DNA from: Acidovorax sp. HDW3
Lineage (GTDB): Bacteria > Pseudomonadota > Gammaproteobacteria > Burkholderiales > Burkholderiaceae_C
DNA length: 64,000 nt
NCBI RefSeq assembly: GCF_011303755.1
Contig: NZ_CP049885.1
Span: forward strand, 81,001-145,000
Direction of reading: 5' to 3'
Positions 57,892 through 64,000 of this stretch are shown one piece after another. The position numbers were made by a program, and so were the translations under genes. Under the pieces are notes generated by a model. It ran no database searches and was not told the origin of the DNA. It was given only the letters and a program-made list of their open reading frames with translations. Numbering within the stretch: the first letter of the stretch is position 1; each line of letters starts with the position of its first letter.

Positions 57892-59358
57892 ATGCGCGAT
57901 CTTTTTCCTGTTCTGCGCGTGCTGGGGGTGCTTACCTGCATGTTTGCGCTGTCGCTGGCGCTGCCGGGGTTCTTGTCCTGGGGCCTGGGCGAGAGCGTGT
58001 GGCCGGTGTACCCGCTGGCGGCGCTGGTCACGCTCAGCGCCGGCGGCGCGCTGTGGTGGGGGCTGCGCCACCAGCGCCAGGAGCTGCAGCCGCGCCACGG
58101 CGTGATTTTGGTGACGCTGGTGTGGCTGCTGCTGCCGCTGTCGGCCAGCCTGCCGCTGTGGCTGGCGCTTGACCATGTGGGGCGGCCGGTGACGTTCACG
58201 CACGCCTACTTCGAGGCCGTCTCGGGCCTGACGACCACGGGCTCGACGGTGCTCTCGGGGCTCGACGCGCTGCCGGCCTCGGTCAACTTCTGGCGTACGT
58301 TTTTGCAGTGGCTTGGCGGCATGGGGATTTTGATTTTGGCCGTGGCCGTGCTGCCGCTCTTGGGTGTGGGCGGCAGCCAGCTGTTCAAGGCCGAGGCTGC
58401 TGGCCCGGTCAAAGACACCAAGCTGACGCCGCGCGTGACCGAAACCGCCAAGGGCCTGTGGGGCGTGTACGCGGCGTTTTCGGTGCTGTGTTTTGGCGCT
58501 TTTTGGGCCGCCGGCATGGGCTGGCTCGATGCCTTGATGCACATGTTCACCACCATCAGCCTGGGCGGGTTGTCCTCGCACGATGCGAGCTTTGCCTACT
58601 TTGATTCGCCCTTGCTGGAGGCGGTGGCGGTGTTTTTCATGCTGCTGGCGAGCTGCAACTTTGCGCTCTATTTTGTCGCCCTGCGCAAAGGCCACTGGCG
58701 CGGCATTGGGCGCGACCCGGAGGTGCGTGCCACCTTGCTGGCGCTGGTGGGCGGCGGCCTGTTGGTGGCACTGCTGCTGTGGGCCAAGGGCGAGTACCCG
58801 CCGCTGCAGGCGCTGCGCCACGGCATGTTCCACGTCGTCTCGGTGGCCACCACCACCGGCTACGCCACGCAGGACTATCTGGCCTGGCCGGTGTTTGCGC
58901 CGGTGTTCATGCTGCTTTTGTCGGGCGTGGCCACCAGCGCGGGCTCGACCGGCGGCGGCATCAAGATGGTGCGGATGCTGATCTTGCTCAAGCAGGCGCG
59001 GCGCGAGCTCACCCGCTTGGTGCACCCGCGCGCCGTGCAGCCGGTGCTGCTGGGCGGGCGGGTGATAGACAGCCGGGTGATTTTCTCGGTGCTGGCCTTC
59101 ATGCTGGTGTATGGCGCGACCGTGATCGTGCTCAGCATGGTGCTGATGCTGACCGATCTCGATCCGTTGACGGCGTTTTCCGCCGTGCTGGCGAGCGTGC
59201 ACTGCACCGGGCCGGGGCTGGGGGCGGTCGGCCCGAGCTCGAACTACGCCGTGCTGACCGACTTTCAAATCTGGGTCTGCACCTTGGGCATGTTGCTCGG
59301 GCGGCTGGAGATTTTGAGCTTTATGGCGATGCTGACGCCGGCTTTTTGGCGGCGCTGA
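57892..59358 (+). CDS. trkH: Trk potassium-uptake membrane subunit TrkH
   Basis: 488-aa K+ channel-like transporter with four M1-P-M2 repeats. Selectivity-filter glycines visible in SGLTTTGSTVL near residue 113, ISLGGLSSH near residue 222, VSVATTTGYATQDY near residue 318 and the last filter CTGPGLGAVGP near residue 440. Partner of TrkA. It brings in K+ for osmotic and pH control. Co-transcribed with trkA; gshA follows after 68 bp. Confidence 0.95.
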   Translation: MRDLFPVLRVLGVLTCMFALSLALPGFLSWGLGESVWPVYPLAALVTLSAGGALWWGLRHQRQELQPRHGVILVTLVWLLLPLSASLPLWLALDHVGRPVTFTHAYFEAVSGLTTTGSTVLSGLDALPASVNFWRTFLQWLGGMGILILAVAVLPLLGVGGSQLFKAEAAGPVKDTKLTPRVTETAKGLWGVYAAFSVLCFGAFWAAGMGWLDALMHMFTTISLGGLSSHDASFAYFDSPLLEAVAVFFMLLASCNFALYFVALRKGHWRGIGRDPEVRATLLALVGGGLLVALLLWAKGEYPPLQALRHGMFHVVSVATTTGYATQDYLAWPVFAPVFMLLLSGVATSAGSTGGGIKMVRMLILLKQARRELTRLVHPRAVQPVLLGGRVIDSRVIFSVLAFMLVYGATVIVLSMVLMLTDLDPLTAFSAVLASVHCTGPGLGAVGPSSNYAVLTDFQIWVCTLGMLLGRLEILSFMAMLTPAFWRR

Positions 59359-59426
59359 GTCTTTTCGTCCAAGCGGGGTAGGGGGCATCCCTACAATCGG
59401 TATCTTGACTCTCTTTCAGGGCTTTT

Positions 59427-60722
59427 ATGGTTCCCCACCTCGTTACTGCACTCACCGGCCCCATCAACGAGCTGGAGCAGCGTGTGCTGGACTCCATGCC
59501 CGCCATCGAGCGCTGGTTCCGGCTGGAGTGGATGGAGCACACGCCGCCGTTCTACACCTCGGTCGATATCCGCAACGCCGGCTTCAAGCTCGCGCCAGTC
59601 GATACCAACCTGTTCCCCGGTGGCTGGAACAACCTCACGCCCGAGATGCTGCCGCTGGCAGTGCAGGCGGCGATGGCGGCGATCGAAAAAATCTGCCCCG
59701 AGGCGCGCAACCTGCTCATCGTGCCCGAGAACCACACGCGCAACACCTTCTACCTGGCCAACCTGGCGCAATTGGCGCGCATCTTCACCATGGCCGGGTT
59801 GCATGTGCGCTTTGGCTCCATCAGCGCGGAGCTGAAAAAGCCCCAGCGCATTGCCCTGCCCGGGGGCGATGAAATCACCATCGAGCCGGCGCTGCGCAGC
59901 AAGCGCCGCCTGGGGCTCAAGGATTTTGACCCCTGCACCATCTTGCTCAACAACGACCTGTCGGCGGGCGCGCCCGGCATTCTGGAAGAGCTGTACGAGC
60001 AGTACGTGCTGCCGCCGCTGCACGCGGGCTGGAGCGTGCGCCGCAAGAGCCGCCACTTCAAGAGCTACGAGGAGGTGGCCAAGCGCTTTGGCAAGCTGCT
60101 GGGCATAGACCCCTGGCTCATCAACCCGCTGTTTGCGCATTGCGGTGCGGTCGATTTCGCCAGCGGCGAGGGGCTCGACGGCCTGCAGGCGCAGGTCGAT
60201 GCGCTGCTGAGCAAAATTCGGCGCAAGTACAAGGAGTACGGCATCAACGAGAAGCCCTACGTCGTCGTCAAGGCCGACAACGGCACCTACGGCATGGGCA
60301 TCATGGTGGTGCACGACGCCAAGGAGATCGAGGGCCTGAACCGCAAGACGCGCAACAAGATGGCCGTCATCAAAGATGGCCAGGCGGTGCACGAGCTGAT
60401 CTTGCAAGAGGGCGTGCGCACGCAAGAGCGTATGCACGAGGCCGTGGCCGAGCCGGTGGTGTACATGATGGACCGCTACGTCGTCGGCGGCTTCTACCGC
60501 GTGCACGCCGAGCGCGGCGACGAGGACAACCTCAATGCCCCGGGCGCCGCCTTCGTGCCGCTGGCCTTTGCCCAGGGTGGTCAATTGCCCCAGCCGGGCG
60601 TGCGCCCCGGGGCGAGCGCGCCCAACCGCTTCTATATGTATGGCGTGGTGGCGCGCCTGGCGATGCTGGCGGCGAGCTACGAGTTGGAAGCCACCGACCC
60701 CGACGCCGAAGTTTATGACTGA
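59427..60722 (+). CDS. gshA: Glutamate-cysteine ligase, proteobacterial ATP-grasp type
   Basis: 431-aa enzyme for the first step of glutathione synthesis. It belongs to the type found in beta/alpha-proteobacteria (start MVPHLVTALTGPINELEQ, then NLLIVPENHTRNTFYLANLA near residue 98, KRRLGLKDFDPCTILLNNDLS near residue 155, KPYVVVKADNGTYGMGIMVV near residue 277 with the ATP-binding Lys, and MMDRYVVGGFYRVH near residue 347), not the E. coli GshA fold. Start at 59427. Glutathione also gates Kef K+ efflux, so the company of trkAH and kup may not be accidental. Partner gshB begins at 63976. Confidence 0.93.
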   Translation: MVPHLVTALTGPINELEQRVLDSMPAIERWFRLEWMEHTPPFYTSVDIRNAGFKLAPVDTNLFPGGWNNLTPEMLPLAVQAAMAAIEKICPEARNLLIVPENHTRNTFYLANLAQLARIFTMAGLHVRFGSISAELKKPQRIALPGGDEITIEPALRSKRRLGLKDFDPCTILLNNDLSAGAPGILEELYEQYVLPPLHAGWSVRRKSRHFKSYEEVAKRFGKLLGIDPWLINPLFAHCGAVDFASGEGLDGLQAQVDALLSKIRRKYKEYGINEKPYVVVKADNGTYGMGIMVVHDAKEIEGLNRKTRNKMAVIKDGQAVHELILQEGVRTQERMHEAVAEPVVYMMDRYVVGGFYRVHAERGDEDNLNAPGAAFVPLAFAQGGQLPQPGVRPGASAPNRFYMYGVVARLAMLAASYELEATDPDAEVYD

Positions 60723-60852
60723 CCGCTGACCCCGTAGCAGTGCCGCAACAACTGCACCAGCGAAGCTGCGAGCACGCTTGTTTGGCCTTGGCGCAGGCGC
60801 ACAATAGCCCTCCCTTTTTTACCGAGCCCCGGCCCTTGGCCGGAGGGTGTTT

Positions 60853-62721
60853 GTGCAAAACTCCAAATCGTCGCTGCCGACGCTGACCCTGGGCGCTATT
60901 GGCGTCGTCTTTGGCGATATCGGCACCAGTGTGCTTTACACCGTCAAAGAGGTGTTTGCCACCGGCCATGTGCAGTTCACGCACGACAATGTTTATGGTG
61001 TGCTGTCGCTGATTTTTTGGACGCTCACACTCATCGTCTCGCTCAAGTACGTGGTGCTGGTGCTGCGCGCCGACAACAACGGCGAGGGTGGCCTTGTCGC
61101 CATGCTGACCCTGGCCTCGCGCGCGGTTGCTGACCGCCCCGCGCTGCGCCACTGGATGCTGCTGGTGGGCATCTTCGGCACCTGCTTGTTCTATGGCGAT
61201 GGCGTCATCACACCGGCCATTACGGTGCTCGGCGCCATGGAGGGGCTGGAGGTGGTGTCGCCGGAGATGAAGAAATACGTCATCCCGCTGACCCTGCTGG
61301 TGCTGTTTGCGCTGTTTTTTGTGCAGAAAAAGGGCACGGCGGGCATTGGCAAATTCTTTGGCCCGGTGATGATGCTGTGGTTTGTCACCATCGCTTTGCT
61401 GGGGGTGCTGCACATTGCTCAGCACCCGGAGATTTTGTGGGCCATCTCGCCGCACTTTGCCTGGCGCTTTGGTATGCACAACCCGGCGATCACCTTCATT
61501 ATTTTGGGCGCGGTGGTGCTGTGCGTGACCGGGGGCGAGGCGCTGTACGCCGACATGGGGCATTTTGGCAAACGTCCCATCCGCCTGGCCTGGTTCTCGA
61601 TTGCCATGCCGGCGCTGGTGCTCAACTACTTTGGCCAGGGCGCGCTCTTGCTGGCCGAGCCCGAGGCGGTGAAAAACCCATTCTTCAACCTGGCACCCGA
61701 ATGGGCCACGCTGCCGCTGGTGGGGTTGGCCACGGCGGCGGCGGTGATCGCCTCGCAGGCGCTGATCTCCGGGGCGTTTAGCGTCACCAAACAGGTCATT
61801 CAGCTGGGCTTTTTACCGCGCTTGCAAATCCAGCACACCAGCGTGCACGACAAGGGGCAGATTTACATGCCCTTCGTCAATTGGGGACTGTTCGTGCTCA
61901 TCGTTCTGGCGGTGGGCATGTTTCGCAGTTCGGGCAACCTGGCGGCGGCCTACGGCATTGCCGTGACCACCGACATGCTCATCACCACGGTGCTGACCTT
62001 TTTCGTCGTGCGCTACGCCTGGAAGCTGCCGCTGCTGCTGTGCCTCTTGGCCACGGGGGTGTTTTTCACGGTGGACATTCTGTTTTGGTCGTCCAACCTG
62101 CTCAAGCTGGTGCATGGCGGTTGGTTCCCGCTGGTGATTGCCGGCGCGGTGTTCCTGTTGATGGTGACCTGGCGCGATGGCCGCGCCCTGCTGGCGCAGG
62201 CGCTGCAGGAGACGGCGCTCGATCTCAAGGACTTTTTGGCCTCGCTCTTTCTCTCGCCGCCGACGCGGGTGGCGGGCACGGCGGTGTTTTTGACCTCCAA
62301 GGAGGGCATGGTGCCCAATGCCTTGCTGCACAACCTCAAACACAACAAAGTGCTGCACGCACAGAACCTGTTCGTCACCGTGCACAGCCACGAGGTGCCT
62401 TGGGTCGGCATGGAAAAACGCCTCGAAGTGGAGGCCCTGGGCAGCGATTGCTGGCGTGTGAGCGTGAACTACGGCTTCAAGAACGATTACGACCTGCCGC
62501 GTGCGCTGGCACTGCTCGAAGGCCGGGGCATAGACCTGAGCCCGATGACGACGAGCTACTTCCTCTCGCGCGACATCGTCACCCCGACCCTGGGCACCGG
62601 CATGTCGCTGTGGCGCGAAAAGCTGTTTGCGCAGATGCACCACAGCGCGAGCACGGCGGCGGAGTTCATGAATTTGCCCAGCAATGCCGTGGTCGAGCTG
62701 GGCTCGAAGGTGGAAATTTAG
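60853..62721 (+). CDS. kup: Low-affinity potassium/proton symporter Kup
   Basis: 622-aa KUP/HAK transporter. Twelve transmembrane helices in the first 440 residues ([24 protein letters not shown] at the start, [12 protein letters not shown] near residue 75, [20 protein letters not shown] near residue 115, [14 protein letters not shown] near residue 225) and a cytoplasmic C-terminal domain. Start assigned to GTG at 60853 because CGGAGG at 60841-60846 is 6 nt upstream; the GTG at 60847 would be only one base from it. Second K+ uptake system next to trkAH. It ends just before a strong repeat-derived hairpin. Confidence 0.93.
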   Translation: MQNSKSSLPTLTLGAIGVVFGDIGTSVLYTVKEVFATGHVQFTHDNVYGVLSLIFWTLTLIVSLKYVVLVLRADNNGEGGLVAMLTLASRAVADRPALRHWMLLVGIFGTCLFYGDGVITPAITVLGAMEGLEVVSPEMKKYVIPLTLLVLFALFFVQKKGTAGIGKFFGPVMMLWFVTIALLGVLHIAQHPEILWAISPHFAWRFGMHNPAITFIILGAVVLCVTGGEALYADMGHFGKRPIRLAWFSIAMPALVLNYFGQGALLLAEPEAVKNPFFNLAPEWATLPLVGLATAAAVIASQALISGAFSVTKQVIQLGFLPRLQIQHTSVHDKGQIYMPFVNWGLFVLIVLAVGMFRSSGNLAAAYGIAVTTDMLITTVLTFFVVRYAWKLPLLLCLLATGVFFTVDILFWSSNLLKLVHGGWFPLVIAGAVFLLMVTWRDGRALLAQALQETALDLKDFLASLFLSPPTRVAGTAVFLTSKEGMVPNALLHNLKHNKVLHAQNLFVTVHSHEVPWVGMEKRLEVEALGSDCWRVSVNYGFKNDYDLPRALALLEGRGIDLSPMTTSYFLSRDIVTPTLGTGMSLWREKLFAQMHHSASTAAEFMNLPSNAVVELGSKVEI

Positions 62722-62730
62722 GATGTTTTA

Positions 62731-62783
62731 GGCTGCTAGCGCTTATGGAGCAAGCGCTAGCAGCTATCAAAATAATAGCAATC
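62731..62783 (+). repeat. Dispersed palindromic repeat with a 13-bp perfect stem between kup and benE
   Basis: GCTGCTAGCGCTT (62732-62744), loop ATGGAGC, AAGCGCTAGCAGC (62752-62764), followed by TATCAAAATAATAGC. The best-preserved hairpin of the family in this window; 11 bp after the kup stop. Confidence 0.9.
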
Positions 62784-62788
62784 AAACC

Positions 62789-63973
62789 ATGCGCTTTTTC
62801 CAGGACCTGAGCCTCTCGGCCTTTACTGCGGGCTTTGTCGCCGTGCTGGTGGGCTTTACCAGCTCGGTGGCCATCGTCTTTCAGGCAGCGCAGGCGTTTG
62901 GCGCGACGCCGGCGCAGCTCACCTCCTGGATTTGGGCGCTGGGCCTGGGCATGGGGCTGTGTACCTTGCTGCCCTCGCTGTGGTTGCGCCAGCCGGTCAT
63001 GGTGGCCTGGTCCACGCCGGGTGCGGCCGTGCTGGCGACGGCGGGGCTGGCCGGGGGCTTTTCCATGGGCGAGGCGGTGGGTGCGTTCATGGCTTGCGCT
63101 GCGCTCATCACCCTGGCTGGGGCCACGGGCTGGTTCGAGCGTGTCATGAACCGCATTCCGATGGAAATCGCCGCCGCCCTGCTCGCCGGGGTGCTGGCGC
63201 GTTTTGGCATCGACGCCTTTGCTGCCGCGCACAGCGCCCTGCCGCTGGTGGTGCTGATGCTGGTGGCCTACCTGCTGGCACGGCGGCGTTGGCCACGTTA
63301 TGCGGTCGTCGCCACCCTGGCCGTGGGCGTGGTCTATGTGCTCGCCAGCGGGCAGTTGCGCAGCGGTGCGTTGCAACTGGAATGGGCGCGGCCCGTGTTC
63401 ACGGCGCCGGTGTGGAGCTTTTCGGCCTTCGTCAGCCTGGCGCTGCCGCTGTTCGTCGTCACCATGGCGTCGCAAAACCTGCCGGGTGTGGCGGTGATGC
63501 GCGCCACCGGCTACCCGTTGCCAGTCTCGCGCCTACTGACCATGACGGGGCTGGCCACGCTGCTGCTGGCGCCTTTTGGCGCTTTTGCGCTCAACTTCAG
63601 CGCCATCACGGCGGCCATCTGCATGGGGCCGGAGGCGCACGAGGACCGCAGCAAGCGTTACACGGCAGCGGCTTCTTGTGGGCTGATCTATATCGTCATC
63701 GGTCTGTTTGGCGCTTTGATTACCGGACTGCTCACCGCCTTCCCGCGCGAGCTGGTGGTGGCAATTGCCGGGCTGGCGCTGCTGGGCGCCATCGCCAATG
63801 GCCTGGCGACGGCGCTGGCGCACGAAGCGCACCGCGAGGCGGCGCTCATCACCTTTTTGGTCACCTTGAGCGGCGTCGTGATTGCCGGCATAGGCTCGGC
63901 CTTCTGGGGCGTGGTCGCCGGCAGCGTGGCTTTGTTTGTGCAACAGTACGGGCGCAACCGTTCTTCTTCCTGA
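62789..63973 (+). CDS. benE: BenE-family benzoate/H+ symporter-like transporter
   Basis: 394-aa inner-membrane protein with about 12 helices. Family motifs: FTAGFVAVLVGFTSSVAIVFQAAQAFGATPAQLTSWIWALG at residues 13-53, PVMVAWSTPGAAVLA near residue 70, MNRIPMEIAAALLAGVLARFG near residue 116, FVVTMASQNLPGVAVMRATGY near residue 222 and LNFSAITAAICMGPEAHED near residue 267. It resembles E. coli YdcO and Acinetobacter BenE; the substrate (benzoate or another organic acid) is not determined by sequence and no aromatic-degradation genes are nearby. It sits between kup and gshB. Confidence 0.85.
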   Translation: MRFFQDLSLSAFTAGFVAVLVGFTSSVAIVFQAAQAFGATPAQLTSWIWALGLGMGLCTLLPSLWLRQPVMVAWSTPGAAVLATAGLAGGFSMGEAVGAFMACAALITLAGATGWFERVMNRIPMEIAAALLAGVLARFGIDAFAAAHSALPLVVLMLVAYLLARRRWPRYAVVATLAVGVVYVLASGQLRSGALQLEWARPVFTAPVWSFSAFVSLALPLFVVTMASQNLPGVAVMRATGYPLPVSRLLTMTGLATLLLAPFGAFALNFSAITAAICMGPEAHEDRSKRYTAAASCGLIYIVIGLFGALITGLLTAFPRELVVAIAGLALLGAIANGLATALAHEAHREAALITFLVTLSGVVIAGIGSAFWGVVAGSVALFVQQYGRNRSSS

Positions 63974-63975
63974 CC

Positions 63976-64000
63976 ATGAAACTGCTTTTTGTTGCCGACC
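63976..64000 (+). CDS. gshB: Start of glutathione synthetase (truncated by window end)
   Basis: Only eight codons visible (MKLLFVAD), starting 2 bp after the benE stop. The sequence matches the usual N-terminus of GshB, and gshA is 3.3 kb upstream on the same strand, a common grouping. Identity is inferred from these few residues and context. Confidence 0.5.

Noticed and set aside
56401..59388. 995-codon open frame on the minus strand opposite trkA-trkH
   Set aside because: Shadow frame; both trk genes are unambiguous on the other strand.

Overview
The window is a GC-rich (roughly 65% by eye) chromosomal segment from a betaproteobacterium, most likely Burkholderiales, family Comamonadaceae (Acidovorax/Alicycliphilus/Comamonas-like). 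This placement rests on the gene order hpf-ptsN-hprK / fur / bamE-dapB-exbB-exbD-leuS-lptE-holA-proA, the three-subunit transhydrogenase, and many copies of a short GATAGC...AGCGCTT palindromic repeat that I associate with this family. It is a placement by recognition, not by database search. I saw no rRNA, tRNA, CRISPR array, prophage or complete insertion sequence.

Layout. (1) 1-10 kb, + strand, central metabolism: the 3' part of pepP, pyruvate kinase, class II fructose-bisphosphate aldolase, the pntAa-pntAb-pntB transhydrogenase operon, a long-chain acyl-CoA ligase and an MTA/SAH nucleosidase. (2) 10.1-32.5 kb, - strand: a large O-antigen/exopolysaccharide locus. Read in its own direction it runs wzz, wbpA, wbpB, wbpD, then accessory cargo (fitA/fitB-like toxin-antitoxin pair, AlbA_2 regulator), wbpE, more cargo (decayed PIN toxin, small partner gene, wbpE remnant), wzx, an AsnB-like amidotransferase, a glucuronyl C5-epimerase-like protein, wzy, a glycosyltransferase, wbpI, a glutaminase-WbpG fusion, another glycosyltransferase, a WbpV-like reductase, a small initiating phosphoglycosyltransferase, and WbpM. 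Several genes here (about 13.6-16.6 and 19-21.4 kb) are strikingly AT-rich, as expected for horizontally exchanged O-antigen genes. (3) 32.7-45 kb: corA; a degenerate uracil-DNA-glycosylase-like gene with rimI and tsaB; dacB; two SGNH-hydrolase lipoproteins (one with its catalytic residues gone) around an OmpW-like porin; tsaC/sua5; purK-purE; a CnoX-like thioredoxin; purC. (4) 45-60 kb: hpf-ptsN-hprK, fur, bamE, dapB, exbB/exbD, leuS, lptE, holA, proA. (5) 56-64 kb: potassium and glutathione genes trkA-trkH, gshA, kup, a BenE-type transporter and the first codons of gshB.

How it fits together. The polysaccharide locus holds a full set for UDP-ManNAc3NAcA (WbpA, B, E, D, I). It also has a WbpG-type amidotransferase that carries its own class II glutaminase domain, so it may install the acetamidino group without a separate HisH/HisF-type ammonia source. 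WbpM, the WbpV-like reductase and the small phosphoglycosyltransferase would make a QuiNAc/FucNAc-type sugar and start the chain on undecaprenyl phosphate; Wzx, Wzy and Wzz would export, polymerise and set chain length. A membrane-anchored D-glucuronyl C5-epimerase-like protein next to Wzy suggests periplasmic uronic-acid epimerisation of the glycan.

The most unusual non-coding features are two nearly identical MITE-like elements of about 220 bp (1371-1592 and 53601-53817), with 22-bp terminal inverted repeats and 10-bp flanking direct repeats, each sitting in a C-rich/G-rich palindrome, and a dispersed family of about 60-bp palindromic repeats, several of them inserted in frame inside essential genes.
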